Below, piece by piece: positions 9,021 to 19,284 of a stretch of 32,275 nucleotides of DNA. Position numbers and translations under genes: made by a program. The notes beneath the pieces were generated by a model. It did not search any database. It was not told the DNA's origin and saw nothing but the letters and a program-made list of their open reading frames with translations. The DNA is from Salinivirgaceae bacterium. Lineage in GTDB: Bacteria > Bacteroidota > Bacteroidia > Bacteroidales > SZUA-534. How positions within the stretch are numbered: position 1 is the first letter of the stretch; each line of letters starts with the position of its first letter. The stretch spans positions 1-32,275 of the forward strand of contig JAEINW010000033.1 in NCBI GenBank assembly GCA_016342715.1, in the 5' to 3' direction.

Positions 9021-9041
9021 ATACTACATAGATACTACATA
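9021..9041. promoter_or_regulatory. Two tandem ATACTACATA repeats, 11-bp period
   Basis: ATACTACATA occurs at 9021-9030 and again at 9032-9041, one helical turn apart, 75-95 bp upstream of the start of the minus-strand SBBP gene. Spacing of about one turn is typical of a cooperative activator or repressor site. The binding protein is not known. The function is inferred from position and spacing. Confidence 0.35.
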
Positions 9042-9277
9042 AGTAATTACACAAATGCAACTTGCACTATATTAGAATATTATAATAATTCAACAGGAGA
9101 GAGTGTGAAGTAAAATATTTATAGTGATTCATTTGTGGAGTCTGTGTTTTTAATGGAAATAATATAGAATCAAATGTTGATATTTTGCTTACTGCTATAA
9201 ATTTGGATTATGTAAAATTCATAGAATTAAGACAAGTTAATATGCAAACAATCCTTTAAAAAATATGGAAAAATATT

Positions 9278-9360
9278 AAAGTTGACTATCGCCGAGGCAA
9301 GCCTGCGAGATACCTACCGGAAAGTAGGTTTCGCCAACTTTATTTCAGCATATACTGAAA
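9278..9360. repeat. Cluster of nested hairpins
   Basis: AAAGTTG (9278-9284) pairs with CAACTTT (9335-9341), enclosing ACCTAC (9312-9317) / GTAGGT (9324-9329). It is followed at once by TTTCAG (9343-9348) / CTGAAA (9355-9360). This looks like a compound palindromic dispersed repeat or a structured RNA remnant. No coding potential was seen. Confidence 0.5.
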
Positions 9361-9675
9361 CTCCTGCCTGCCGGCCAAACAAATTTTCTTTATGAACCCC
9401 TCTCCCGACCAATGTCAGGGTCTCTCCCCTAAAATTCAGGGAATAAAAAGTGGACCCCCAAGCCGCCTCACACTGATCGTATTATTCCCTTAAGGCAACA
9501 AAAGGGCGTGTGCAGGCAAAGGAAATACGCTAGTTTTCTTAGAGTAGACTTCCCTACACTATCCAGTCAAAAACAGCAAATTTTATAATGAATTAATCAT
9601 TGTATCTTACAAATAAAAATGCTTATTTTATTGTGTTTTTATCAAAAAAAACTTTTTATTTTTTAGTAAGCATTT

Positions 9676-11736
9676 ATGATAATTTCGGCAAAAATAAATT
9701 TCTTTCTTAAACATTTTCTTTTTTTAAGTATTCTTATTTCGCTTGAAAGTTTTTCTTTTAAACCTAACGATTTTAATAAAAAAGATAATTCAGTATTGTG
9801 CGATTCAGGAAATATAAAGACAAGTATTTTAAACTACGAAAAAGCCCTAGAAAACCACAGACAAACCAAAGATTTAGAGGGCATTGCAGCGGCCATGTGC
9901 GGTCTTGGCAAAGTGTATTCTGATAAAGGTGACTTTGAAAATGCACTTGAATATTTTCTCAAAAGCCTTACCATTGAGAAAGAACTAAATAACCACAAAA
10001 ACATAGCCGATCTTTATGAAAAAATTGCTGGTGTTTATAATCGATCAGGAAATTCAAGAAAAGCCTTGGAAAACTTCGAAAAAGCATTGAAAATTTATTC
10101 TAAACTAGAAAACAGGGAGGAAATAGCAAATGCTTTTAATCACATAGGACTTATTTACTCGAATTGGGAAAAATATGAAAAAGCATTAAATTATTTCCAT
10201 AAATCATTAGAAATAAAAGAGATTCTTGGAAATAAAATTGGCGTAGCAAATTGCTATAACAACATGGCATACATATACTACCGATGGGGAGATTTTACAC
10301 AAGCTCTGGAATACAACATGAAATCGTTAAAAATTTACGAACAATTAAATAACGAAAGAAAAAAAACAGATGTAATTAATAATATTGGTTTAATTTATAT
10401 TGAGACCAAAGAATATGACAACGCATTAAAATTTATTCTTAAATCATTGGAATTAGAAAAAAAACTTAATAATAAATTAGGAGTTGCTAAATCATACAAT
10501 AATATAGGACTCATCTATCACAAGCAAGGCAACTTACAAAAAGCTTACACTTATTACATTGATGCTTTAGCAATTACCGAAGAAATGGGCGATATGGAAC
10601 AACTTGCTATTGGATATAGTAATATTGGAACCATATATTTACATAACAATAAAGTAAAAAAAGCACTATACTATTTAGAAAAAAGTACTGAAATAGCTAA
10701 AACAGGAAATTACAAAAGAACTTTAATGTATAATTACAGATCATTTAGCAGTGCTTATGCCATACTTAATGATAATAAAAAAGCTTTTTCATATTACAAA
10801 ATTTATGTGGCTGAAAAAGATTCTGTTTTTAATAAAGAAAAACATAAGCAAATAAATGAACTTAAAATTTTATATGAAACAGAAAAAAAGGAACAAGAAA
10901 TAATTTTACTAAACACAGAAAACAACATTGATAAAATAAAACTCAAAACCCAAAAAAAAGAAATAGTAATACTCGCTGCAGGCTTTATAATCATTCTTTT
11001 TTTATTAATCCTTACATTTATTTATAGCACAAAAAGAAATATAGCCTATAATGATCTGGTTTCTAAAAACGTTGAAATAGTAAATTCCGAAAAAAAATTA
11101 CGATCCGCAAAAAAGCAATCAGAAATTTTGGTAAAAGAAAAAAATATCTATTTAATTGCTTTGCATGAAAAACTAAATAATAAAGTAACAAGTATTTTTA
11201 AATATATTGACCTAATCCCATCGCTTGAAATTTCAAATAATGGCAATCCTAATTACAAAAAACTTATTAAAAAAGAATGCGATATACTAAGCTCTGAAAT
11301 AAATAATATACCTGAAATTTCTAAAACAAATACCTATCAAATACCCACAAACGATAAATATATTAATTCACCAATTTCGGAAAATCAAAGACAAGAAATA
11401 TTAGAAGGAATAGAAGACTTAATTGAAAACAAAAAAGTTTTTCTAGACAAAGATATCAGTCTTGAAAAGATGGCAAACTACTTGAAAACAAATAAAAAAT
11501 ATATCTCTCAAATTATAAATGAAAATTACGATCAAAATGTAAGCAACTTTATTAATGAATATAGAATTAAGGAAGCAAGAAGATTATTATCTGATCCCGC
11601 TTATAAAAACATAACTATTGAAGGTATTGCAACAACAGTTGGCTTTAATTCTAAATCAGCTTTTAATATTTCATTTAAAAAAATAACAGGAATTACACCT
11701 TCTTTTTATCAAAAATCGCTAAGTACTACTACATAG
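9676..11736 (+). CDS. Membrane TPR protein with C-terminal AraC-type HTH
   Basis: A 686-residue protein with an N-terminal hydrophobic segment (residues 7-26, signal or anchor), eight TPR motifs in strict 40-residue register (about 72-381), a transmembrane helix at 430-450, a coiled linker and a C-terminal AraC/XylS DNA-binding domain at about 575-680. In the latter, DISLEKMANYLKTNKKYISQ forms the first HTH and ITIEGIATTVGFNSKSAFN followed by F-K-K-I-T-G-I-T-P forms the second, with the family's characteristic final F-x-x-x-x-G-x-T-P. TPRs should lie in the periplasm and the HTH in the cytoplasm, making a one-protein transmembrane regulator. It is followed in the same direction, after 321 bp, by two giant T9SS cargo genes, which are the natural candidates for its regulon. 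That link is inference from position. Confidence 0.88.
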   Translation: MIISAKINFFLKHFLFLSILISLESFSFKPNDFNKKDNSVLCDSGNIKTSILNYEKALENHRQTKDLEGIAAAMCGLGKVYSDKGDFENALEYFLKSLTIEKELNNHKNIADLYEKIAGVYNRSGNSRKALENFEKALKIYSKLENREEIANAFNHIGLIYSNWEKYEKALNYFHKSLEIKEILGNKIGVANCYNNMAYIYYRWGDFTQALEYNMKSLKIYEQLNNERKKTDVINNIGLIYIETKEYDNALKFILKSLELEKKLNNKLGVAKSYNNIGLIYHKQGNLQKAYTYYIDALAITEEMGDMEQLAIGYSNIGTIYLHNNKVKKALYYLEKSTEIAKTGNYKRTLMYNYRSFSSAYAILNDNKKAFSYYKIYVAEKDSVFNKEKHKQINELKILYETEKKEQEIILLNTENNIDKIKLKTQKKEIVILAAGFIIILFLLILTFIYSTKRNIAYNDLVSKNVEIVNSEKKLRSAKKQSEILVKEKNIYLIALHEKLNNKVTSIFKYIDLIPSLEISNNGNPNYKKLIKKECDILSSEINNIPEISKTNTYQIPTNDKYINSPISENQRQEILEGIEDLIENKKVFLDKDISLEKMANYLKTNKKYISQIINENYDQNVSNFINEYRIKEARRLLSDPAYKNITIEGIATTVGFNSKSAFNISFKKITGITPSFYQKSLSTTT

Positions 11737-12057
11737 GATCTAAAAATATTTTCTTTTCTAACATTCATACTCCCTAAATTGAAACTTTTAAGCTTGCTAT
11801 AAAAAAAATAGTTATTACAAAAGATCTCTTTTTCCTCCTGTTAAAATAAGCTTGTATCAATAAACTATTTAAATACATACCTAAACAAAAAGCTATAACC
11901 CTTTAAATATAGCTAATTAAGTGAGTGTTTTGATTCTTGAATCGAAACATTATTAGTTTTTTATTATCACTGATTAATATGATTTTTATGCCACTATATA
12001 TATATTAAAAAATTAACTACGATAAGCAAGTATATTAATAAACTATAAAACTACATT
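11737..12057. other. 321-bp leader region of the giant ASH-repeat gene
   Basis: AT-rich and non-coding. The only element noted is a short dyad, GATTC-TT-GAATC, at 11932-11943, about 115 bp before the start codon. It could be an operator, but it is short enough to be chance. No convincing TAnnTTTG promoter and no terminator hairpin for the upstream AraC-type gene was found. Confidence 0.4.
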
Positions 12058-15000
12058 ATGAGAAAAGTTGAATTTACAAAAACATGGATCTTCCTGCTTC
12101 TGGCTTTATTTGCTTCCAACATATCATTTGGGCAATTAAACGAAGATTTTTCAGCAGGCATTCCTGCAAATTGGGAAATACGAGACATTGATGGTGATGG
12201 ATCGTTTACAGCGCCGGCATCCGAACTCTTTGGCAGAACAGAATATGCCGGAGGCGATAACCTTGGTGACGACTATTTAATATCACCTAAAGTTACGGTT
12301 ACTGCCAGCGATAAAACATTATCATTTGATCATATGACAACTGATTATGATTATGACTACAATGAATTACAAGTATATATAGTATCTACTATCCCTTCTG
12401 ATAATAATTATTCAGGAGAAACAGCGATTTTCGATGAATATTTGGGAGAATATAATTGGACTACTACTACTTTGGATTTAAACACTTATATAGGAAAAGA
12501 TGTATATATCGTCTTTCACATTAAAAATGATTATGGTGCAACAAATTATGGAGGTATCGATAATGTAAACGGCCCAGCCATTGCTGTAACTAATGCACCC
12601 AAGATTGAACTTACCGCTCTCGTGTTTTCTACTATTATTGAAGGGGCAAGTACAACAGCTAATCTTACCATAAAAAATACAGGTACAGCTGTTTTATCCA
12701 TATCAGGATTTACGGTAGATGCACCTTTCTCAACAACAGTTACAACACTAAGCATAGTTCAGGGAACGCAAGAAGATGTTGAATTCACCTTCGCTCCCAC
12801 AGCTGCGGGAGATTTTACCAAAGAATTAACCGTTAATATCGATGGTGCCTTTGATGGTATTAATAAAATTGAACTTAAAGCTAGCGCTACTGCAAAAAAA
12901 CCCAAAATTGAATTGTCTGTATCTGCTTTTAGCACAATTACAGAAGGCTCAAGTACAAAAGCAAATCTTACTATTAAAAATACAGGTGAAGCTGATTTAA
13001 GTATTTCAGGATTCACTATTGATGCACCCTTTTCAACTACCGCTACAACTTTAACCATTGCAAAAGGGACCCAACAAGATGTAGAATTTACTTTTGCTCC
13101 TACTACAGTTGGTGATTTCACAAAAGATTTAACCATTAATATTGATGGGGAATTTGAAGGAACTAACACCATCCAGTTTAGTGCTGCCGCTATAGAAAAA
13201 AAACCGGCCATTGAACTTAGTATTGCCTCCTTTGATAATATAGATACCGGCTCAAGTACAAAAGCAAATCTTACCATTAAAAATACAGGTGAAGCCGATT
13301 TGAAAATTACAGGATTCACTATTGATGCACCCTTTTCAACTACCGCTACAACTTTAACTATTACAAAAGGAACTCAACAAGATATTGAGTTTGTTTTCAC
13401 ACCAACTGTTGCTGGTGATTTTTCAAAAGAATTAACAGTTACTATCGATGGTAATTATGATGGAGATAACACAATTTCATTAAGTGGTAAAGCTTCTGAA
13501 CCAAAGGTACCAACAATTACACTGACAGCACCGGTTTTCGACAACGTTCCTCCAGGTTCTAACACAACAAAGAATCTCACCATAAAAAACACTGGTGATG
13601 GCGTATTAAATATTACAGGAATAGCAATTGCTGCCCCTTTTTCTACAACGGCTACAACTTTAACTATTGAGCCTGGATCAGAAGAAAGCATAGCGCTTAC
13701 TTTCGCTCCTGTTGTTGAAGGTAACTTTTCAGAAACACTAACAGCAACTATCAATGGCGATTTTAACGGCGACAACGAAATTCAAATTAATGGATCATCA
13801 ACAAAATTAAAACCTACAATAGAACTAATTGTAGCTGATTTTGCTCCTGTAGTTCTAGGTGAAACCAGCAAAGCGAATCTAGAAATTAAAAACACAGGTG
13901 ACGCTGATTTAAATATCACAGGATTTACGATTCCAGCCCCATTTTCTTCAACAGCTACAACTTTAACCCTTGCTAAAGGAACACAGCAGATTATTGAAAT
14001 TATTTTCACTCCAACCATTGCAGGTAATTTCGCTGAAACCTTAACAGTAAATATTGATGGAGATTTTACAGGTGTTAATGAAATTCAATTACAAGGTACT
14101 GCTGCCGAACCAGCAACACCAAACATTACACTTATAGCACCCATTTACGAGAATGTTCCTCCAGATTTAAACGCAACAAAAAATATCATCATAAAAAATA
14201 CAGGTGACGGTGTGTTAAATATTACAGGAATAACAATTGCTGCTCCTTTTTCTTGCAGTGTTACAACCTTAAGCATTGCCAAAAACACACAAAAAGAAGT
14301 GGAAATTACTTTTGCTCCTACCACTGAAGGTGAATTTTCAGAAACATTAACTGTTGCCATTGATGGAGATTATAGCGGTGATAACGAAATTCTGATTAAT
14401 GCTTCATCAACAAAACTAAAACCAACCGTTGAACTTATTGTAGCTGATTTTTCTTCTGTAGTTTTAGGCAATACCAATACGGCAAATTTACAGATTAGAA
14501 ATACGGGTGAAGCCAATTTAAATATTACTGGAATAACAGTTGCGGCTCCTTTCTCTACAAGTGCTGAAACATTAACTATTGCTCCAGGAAACCAACAGGA
14601 TATTGATATAACTTTTACTCCTATAACAGCAGGTGATTTTTCAGAAATATTAACAGTAAATATCGATGACCAATATGAGGGTGATAATACCATTATTTTA
14701 ACAGCTACAGCAACAGAGCCACCTTTACCAAACATTGAGCTTACTGCACTTGAATTTGACAACCTTGCTCCTGGCTCAAATACAACCAAGAATTTTACAA
14801 TAAAAAATACTGGAAAAGGCATTTTAAATATTATAGATTTTACCTTAGCTGCTCCTTTTTCGACAACAGCTAATGCATTAATTATTGATGCCGGAGAACA
14901 ACAAGATATTGAAATAACATATGCGCCTAGCTCTGAAGGAGACTTTTCAGAAATATTAACAGTAAATATTGATGGTGATTTTGAAGGCTCTAATAAGATT

Positions 15001-18000
15001 TCCATTAGTGGAATATCTATTGAACCTAAACCAACCATTGAATTTAGTATGGGTAATTTTACCCCCGTTCTTGTAGGTTCAAATAGTGTTGCTGTTTTAA
15101 GTATAAAAAATACCGGTGATGCCGAATTAGATATTACCGCAATAAACATTGCTAACCCTTTTAGCTGTGTAGCAACAACATTAAAAATTGCTACCGGAGC
15201 ACAAGCAGATGTAGAGATAAGTTTTGCACCAACAAGCAATGGTATTTTTAACGAAACGTTAAGTTTAAATATTAACGGTAATTATAACGGAGAAAACACG
15301 ATTAATCTTACTGGAATAACATATATACCTGATGTTTTATTTGAAGATTTTGAATCTAGTGCATTCCCTCCAAATGGATGGACTGTTAAACACAACGGTT
15401 CTGAATATTATGGATGGAGAAAAGGAACTATTGCTTCATCGGCTTACGAAGGTGTCAGTTATTCATATGCAGGCCCCGATGGTGGTTCTTTAGCTTCACC
15501 TCAATTAAATATAAAATCGGGTGACGAGTTAAGCTTTTATGTTCACAACTCTTCTGCCTCAAACGGAACACTATCTATAAAATATTCGGATGACAACAAC
15601 ATTTGGAATAATTTAGAAGATATTACTTTAACAGACAGCTATGAAAAAATAACAGTAGATTTAAGCTCAATTACTGGCGAAAAATACATTGGCTTTTTTG
15701 GTGAGAATTATGTGTTTATTGACAATGTTTCTGGACCGGAAATGTTAACTTCTGGAACCCCTAATCCTGCAACAAACCCTACTCCCATACATCAAGCACA
15801 AGGTTTGTATAATACCATTGAGTTAAGTTGGGATGCTTCACTGTGCGCCGACGGTTATAAATTATGCCTTGGAACTTCAGAGAATCCAGTTGCCATACTT
15901 GACCATGTTAATACTGGAATAACAACAAGCTATACTGTACGAGCACTCGATTTTGCAACAAATTTCAAATGGAAAGTTATACCATACAATAATGGTGTTG
16001 ATGCAGTAAATTGCCCTGAATGGACATTTACCACCATGGCCGATCCAACAATTAAAAACTTTCCTTACACCCAAGGATTTGAAGAAGATGAACAAAATCC
16101 AGGATGGATAATAAATAATTGGTATTCGGGAGCAGAACCCTATACTGGATTATTATGTGCAAGAACATTACCAATTGACACCAATGCAATACTTATGACT
16201 GCACCAATAGAACTTCCTTCTAATTATTGCATCCATTTTTATTGGAAAGATGATGACATTAGCGCTCCTTCAAAAAACGCCAAAATTAGCGGACATGATT
16301 CAACATTTTTTGAAGTTTCTATTGATTATGGAATAAATTGGACTGTATTAAGAACACTATCCCCAGAAATAGCAATGTCGGAATATCAAAGAGAGATCGT
16401 TGACTTATCTGAATATGCCGAAAAAACAATATTACTTCGTTGGCATTATAAATCGGATGGAAATGTTCAAAAAGCTTACGGAACAGGTGTTGATGCCATA
16501 AGTATTCAAGCAAGACCTTTAATTCCAGTTCCTGAATTAAATCTTACATCATGGGATGCTGGGGTCGTTGATTTTGGAGAAACCATCAATTCAGAAAATA
16601 TTTTTGAAATCATTAATGTTGGGGTCGGAACCTTAAATATAACTTCGGCAATCCTAAATAATAATGAATTCACAACAAGTTTTGTTATAGATGATGTTGC
16701 TTTAGCCGAAAACGAAACATACAAATTTGCTTTTAATTATGAGCCCAGCGATGCAGGTGTTGATAATACTACATTTACTATAGTTTGTTCCAGTGGCGAA
16801 ACATTTATAATTAATTTAACAGGTAAAGCGCATGCCGAAAATTATACAATATGGGATATTGAAGAGATGGATGATTTTTCCGTAACACCCATTCCATGGC
16901 GTACAATAAATGCAGACAATTTACCTACCTGGGGCTGGTCCGATTTCGACTTCCCTCATGAAGGAGATTCGCTTGCATTTATAGTATTTAATCCGGGAGC
17001 AATCAACGCTGAAGGCTTTGAGCCCCATTCAAAAAATAAATTCCTTGCCAGTATTGCTGCAAAGGGAAATACTACTGATCCCGTTTCTAGTAATGATTGG
17101 TTAATCTCGCCTCAGGGACTTCTTGGAGAAAATCCTGAATTCTCTTTCTGGGCAAAATCATCAACCGACCAATCTGGTTTATTAGAAAAATTTAATGTAG
17201 CAATTTCAACAACAGGTCATAATGTAGATGATTTCATAATTATATCGGGTACTACAACCCCCCTAGAAGCTCCTGCTGACAAATGGACAAAATACAATTT
17301 TGACTTGTCACAATATAAGGGTGAAAATGTTTACGTAGCAATACAATGCGTTTCATTTAACAACTTTATATTTATGGTTGACGATTTATGCTTGTATGAC
17401 TTTACTGAGCTTAACACTGCTCCTGTTTTTACTTCAGAAGCAATTGTTACAGCACACGAAAACAAAAATTACAGCTACTCAATAAGTGCTATTGACGATA
17501 ATTTTGATGCTATTACATTTAGTGCTGAAGAGTTACCAAGCTGGTTAAATCTTACCGATAATAACGATGGTACTGCATTGTTAGCAGGAATTCCATTATC
17601 TGCTAATATTGGTGCTAATACTATAAAACTAATTGCATCAGATAGCAAAACCACTACAGAACAGCTATTTACTATTAATGTAGAAGAATTTGCAAATATA
17701 GCTCCTATATTTACTTCTGATCCTGTATCAACAGGTCGCAAGGGTATAAATTACATATACACAATTACTGTATCTGACGAGGATAATGATGATTTAACAA
17801 TTAGTTCAACTGCAACCTTACCATCATGGTTAACATTAACCGCATTAGGTGGAAACACTGAAACATTATCGGGAACCCCAACTACTACGGGTGATTTTGA
17901 TATTGAATTAACGCTAAGCGATGGTTTTACCACAACAAACCAATCATTCACAATTATAGTTGGAGAACCTGAATTTGATAAACCGTTGGATTTAACTGCA

Positions 18001-19080
18001 ACTATTGCAAATAATAATAACGTTGAATTACAATGGGTAAATCCAACAGGAATTAGATTAGAAGAAGGATTTGAAGAAGAAACATGGCCACCGCTAAACT
18101 GGAATGTCAAATATAGTAAAACCATAGACGGTGAACTTGAAGAACCCAAAGAAGGCGAAGAGGCATGGTTCCATACCGATGAAAACTCTTATGGCTCACC
18201 TGCTCATCCTGAAATTATCCATAGTGGTTTGTATGCAGCTGGAATTGAATATTCGGCACCTGATTTTAACTGGCTAATTTCTCCTAATATAAATGTAAAA
18301 GACAACGAGGAATTGTCATTCTGGCTATATTATATAAACGGTGATTATCAGGGAACCTATTATTATACAAACTTTCATGTTCTTGTGAATAAAGACAATG
18401 CCTGGGAAGAAGTTCTGTTTTTAACTGATGGTGATGAAATAAATAATTACAATTCAGAACTAAAAGTTGACTTAAGCGCTTATGCCAACCAATCCATTCA
18501 AATTGCATTTGTGTATGAATTCAACAACAGTTATCAACTATTTCTTGATGATGTAAAAGTTGCTGCGAAACAAGATGAAACTAAATCATTCGAGAATAAC
18601 TTGTCGAAAGGTGATGGAACATTAAGCGGATACAAAGTTTACAGAAACGATGAATCAATAGCAGATATTTCGAATAAGTATCAGGTAAGTTTTACTGATG
18701 AAAATCTAGAAAACGGAGACTATACATATCATGTTGTTGCACTGTATTCAAATCCAGATGGATTATCAGAAGCATCAAATAATGTTACACTAACTGTAAA
18801 CCAAATTGGTATTATTGATAATACAGTGAATAATACAATTACTGTATATCCTAACCCAAATAATGGCCAATTTACAATACACACAGATGCTGAAATAACA
18901 GGAAATACAATTGTTAAAATATTTGATATTAGTGGAAAAATCATTTACACTAATACATTTACTTCCTTCAATAAGTGTTTTAACAATCAAATTAATCTGA
19001 ACGATTGTACTAAAGGAATTTATAATCTTCAAGTTATTAATGAAAATAATGTTTACTCTCAAAAATTAATAATAAAATAA
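12058..19080 (+). CDS. Giant T9SS-secreted adhesin-like protein with nine tandem ASH repeats
   Basis: This 2340-residue surface protein starts with a signal peptide (1-25, ending SFGQ). An N-terminal choice-of-anchor-J/cleaved-adhesin-like domain occupies ~27-180. Nine tandem ~101-residue ASH (choice-of-anchor D) repeats follow at ~181-1092, each with I-K-N-T-G, A-P-F-S and F-A/T-P cores. Then come a second anchor-J domain (~1092-1232), an FN3-like domain (~1236-1330), a third MAM/anchor-J domain (~1331-1488), a diverged tenth ASH domain (~1490-1590), a fourth anchor-J domain (~1595-1785), two Ig/cadherin-like domains beginning A-P-V-F-T-S (1788) and A-P-I-F-T-S (1882), a fifth anchor-J domain with a split FN3, and a type A T9SS sorting domain from ~2260 with VYPNP. 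No enzyme motif was seen, so the likely role is adhesion, matrix or a structural stalk. It ends at an intrinsic terminator. Confidence 0.88.
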   Translation: MRKVEFTKTWIFLLLALFASNISFGQLNEDFSAGIPANWEIRDIDGDGSFTAPASELFGRTEYAGGDNLGDDYLISPKVTVTASDKTLSFDHMTTDYDYDYNELQVYIVSTIPSDNNYSGETAIFDEYLGEYNWTTTTLDLNTYIGKDVYIVFHIKNDYGATNYGGIDNVNGPAIAVTNAPKIELTALVFSTIIEGASTTANLTIKNTGTAVLSISGFTVDAPFSTTVTTLSIVQGTQEDVEFTFAPTAAGDFTKELTVNIDGAFDGINKIELKASATAKKPKIELSVSAFSTITEGSSTKANLTIKNTGEADLSISGFTIDAPFSTTATTLTIAKGTQQDVEFTFAPTTVGDFTKDLTINIDGEFEGTNTIQFSAAAIEKKPAIELSIASFDNIDTGSSTKANLTIKNTGEADLKITGFTIDAPFSTTATTLTITKGTQQDIEFVFTPTVAGDFSKELTVTIDGNYDGDNTISLSGKASEPKVPTITLTAPVFDNVPPGSNTTKNLTIKNTGDGVLNITGIAIAAPFSTTATTLTIEPGSEESIALTFAPVVEGNFSETLTATINGDFNGDNEIQINGSSTKLKPTIELIVADFAPVVLGETSKANLEIKNTGDADLNITGFTIPAPFSSTATTLTLAKGTQQIIEIIFTPTIAGNFAETLTVNIDGDFTGVNEIQLQGTAAEPATPNITLIAPIYENVPPDLNATKNIIIKNTGDGVLNITGITIAAPFSCSVTTLSIAKNTQKEVEITFAPTTEGEFSETLTVAIDGDYSGDNEILINASSTKLKPTVELIVADFSSVVLGNTNTANLQIRNTGEANLNITGITVAAPFSTSAETLTIAPGNQQDIDITFTPITAGDFSEILTVNIDDQYEGDNTIILTATATEPPLPNIELTALEFDNLAPGSNTTKNFTIKNTGKGILNIIDFTLAAPFSTTANALIIDAGEQQDIEITYAPSSEGDFSEILTVNIDGDFEGSNKISISGISIEPKPTIEFSMGNFTPVLVGSNSVAVLSIKNTGDAELDITAINIANPFSCVATTLKIATGAQADVEISFAPTSNGIFNETLSLNINGNYNGENTINLTGITYIPDVLFEDFESSAFPPNGWTVKHNGSEYYGWRKGTIASSAYEGVSYSYAGPDGGSLASPQLNIKSGDELSFYVHNSSASNGTLSIKYSDDNNIWNNLEDITLTDSYEKITVDLSSITGEKYIGFFGENYVFIDNVSGPEMLTSGTPNPATNPTPIHQAQGLYNTIELSWDASLCADGYKLCLGTSENPVAILDHVNTGITTSYTVRALDFATNFKWKVIPYNNGVDAVNCPEWTFTTMADPTIKNFPYTQGFEEDEQNPGWIINNWYSGAEPYTGLLCARTLPIDTNAILMTAPIELPSNYCIHFYWKDDDISAPSKNAKISGHDSTFFEVSIDYGINWTVLRTLSPEIAMSEYQREIVDLSEYAEKTILLRWHYKSDGNVQKAYGTGVDAISIQARPLIPVPELNLTSWDAGVVDFGETINSENIFEIINVGVGTLNITSAILNNNEFTTSFVIDDVALAENETYKFAFNYEPSDAGVDNTTFTIVCSSGETFIINLTGKAHAENYTIWDIEEMDDFSVTPIPWRTINADNLPTWGWSDFDFPHEGDSLAFIVFNPGAINAEGFEPHSKNKFLASIAAKGNTTDPVSSNDWLISPQGLLGENPEFSFWAKSSTDQSGLLEKFNVAISTTGHNVDDFIIISGTTTPLEAPADKWTKYNFDLSQYKGENVYVAIQCVSFNNFIFMVDDLCLYDFTELNTAPVFTSEAIVTAHENKNYSYSISAIDDNFDAITFSAEELPSWLNLTDNNDGTALLAGIPLSANIGANTIKLIASDSKTTTEQLFTINVEEFANIAPIFTSDPVSTGRKGINYIYTITVSDEDNDDLTISSTATLPSWLTLTALGGNTETLSGTPTTTGDFDIELTLSDGFTTTNQSFTIIVGEPEFDKPLDLTATIANNNNVELQWVNPTGIRLEEGFEEETWPPLNWNVKYSKTIDGELEEPKEGEEAWFHTDENSYGSPAHPEIIHSGLYAAGIEYSAPDFNWLISPNINVKDNEELSFWLYYINGDYQGTYYYTNFHVLVNKDNAWEEVLFLTDGDEINNYNSELKVDLSAYANQSIQIAFVYEFNNSYQLFLDDVKVAAKQDETKSFENNLSKGDGTLSGYKVYRNDESIADISNKYQVSFTDENLENGDYTYHVVALYSNPDGLSEASNNVTLTVNQIGIIDNTVNNTITVYPNPNNGQFTIHTDAEITGNTIVKIFDISGKIIYTNTFTSFNKCFNNQINLNDCTKGIYNLQVINENNVYSQKLIIK
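12598..15333 (+). repeat. Nine tandem ASH-domain coding repeats with a two-repeat super-unit
   Basis: Repeat starts are at 12598, 12901, 13204, 13510, 13813, 14119, 14422, 14728 and 15031, giving lengths of 303, 303, 306, 303, 306, 303, 306, 303 and ~303 bp. Repeats 4, 6 and 8 share one subtype (V-P-P-G / A-P-G-S openings and N-T-T-K-N), and 5, 7 and 9 the other (V-V-L-G or V-L-V-G openings). Linkers alternate likewise: S-S-T-K-L-K-P-T after 4 and 6, and x-E-P-x-x-P-N after 5 and 7. The array therefore grew partly by copying a ~609-bp two-domain unit. Confidence 0.85.
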
Positions 19081-19102
19081 GTTAAGTTAATAAAAATGCA
19101 AT

Positions 19103-19137
19103 AAAAGTAAACCCTGCAAAATGCAGGGTTTACTTTT
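19103..19137 (+). terminator. Strong intrinsic terminator after the giant ASH gene
   Basis: A 16-bp perfect stem, AAAAGTAAACCCTGCA (19103-19118) with its complement at 19122-19137, around a 3-nt loop, ends in a T-run 23 bp after the stop codon. The A-run on the left makes it bidirectional in principle. It implies that the C25 peptidase gene is transcribed mainly from its own promoter in the 147 bp that follow. Confidence 0.9.
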
Positions 19138-19284
19138 TAAATTATTATTTCATTATTCTCAGCTTATAATAAACCACAAACAAGCGTCTTACTATAATAT
19201 GAATTTAAAAATCAATTCATATTTAATATACTAAAAACTGTATAATCAATATCAGCTATATACAAAATTATTAAAACACCTATT

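Larger units (their letters stand above)
8947..9675. other. 729-bp divergent gap with direct repeats and hairpin-rich GC segment
   Basis: This gap lies between divergent genes and contains the regulatory regions of both. Near the minus-strand gene are two tandem copies of ATACTACATA (9021-9041). Bases ~9278-9560 are noticeably richer in G and C than the surroundings and carry nested hairpins. No transposase or other gene was recognised. AAAAAGTGGACCCCC at about 9447-9461 resembles the kind of end sequence left by insertion elements, but I could not place it in a family. Confidence 0.5.

Noticed and set aside
14370-15239. Long open frame on the minus strand inside the ASH repeat array, with similar shorter ones at 12759-13319, 13455-13775 and 13782-14018
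   Set aside because: Antisense shadow of the repetitive coding sequence; its repeated valine/serine-rich peptide mirrors the ASH repeats and has no independent features.
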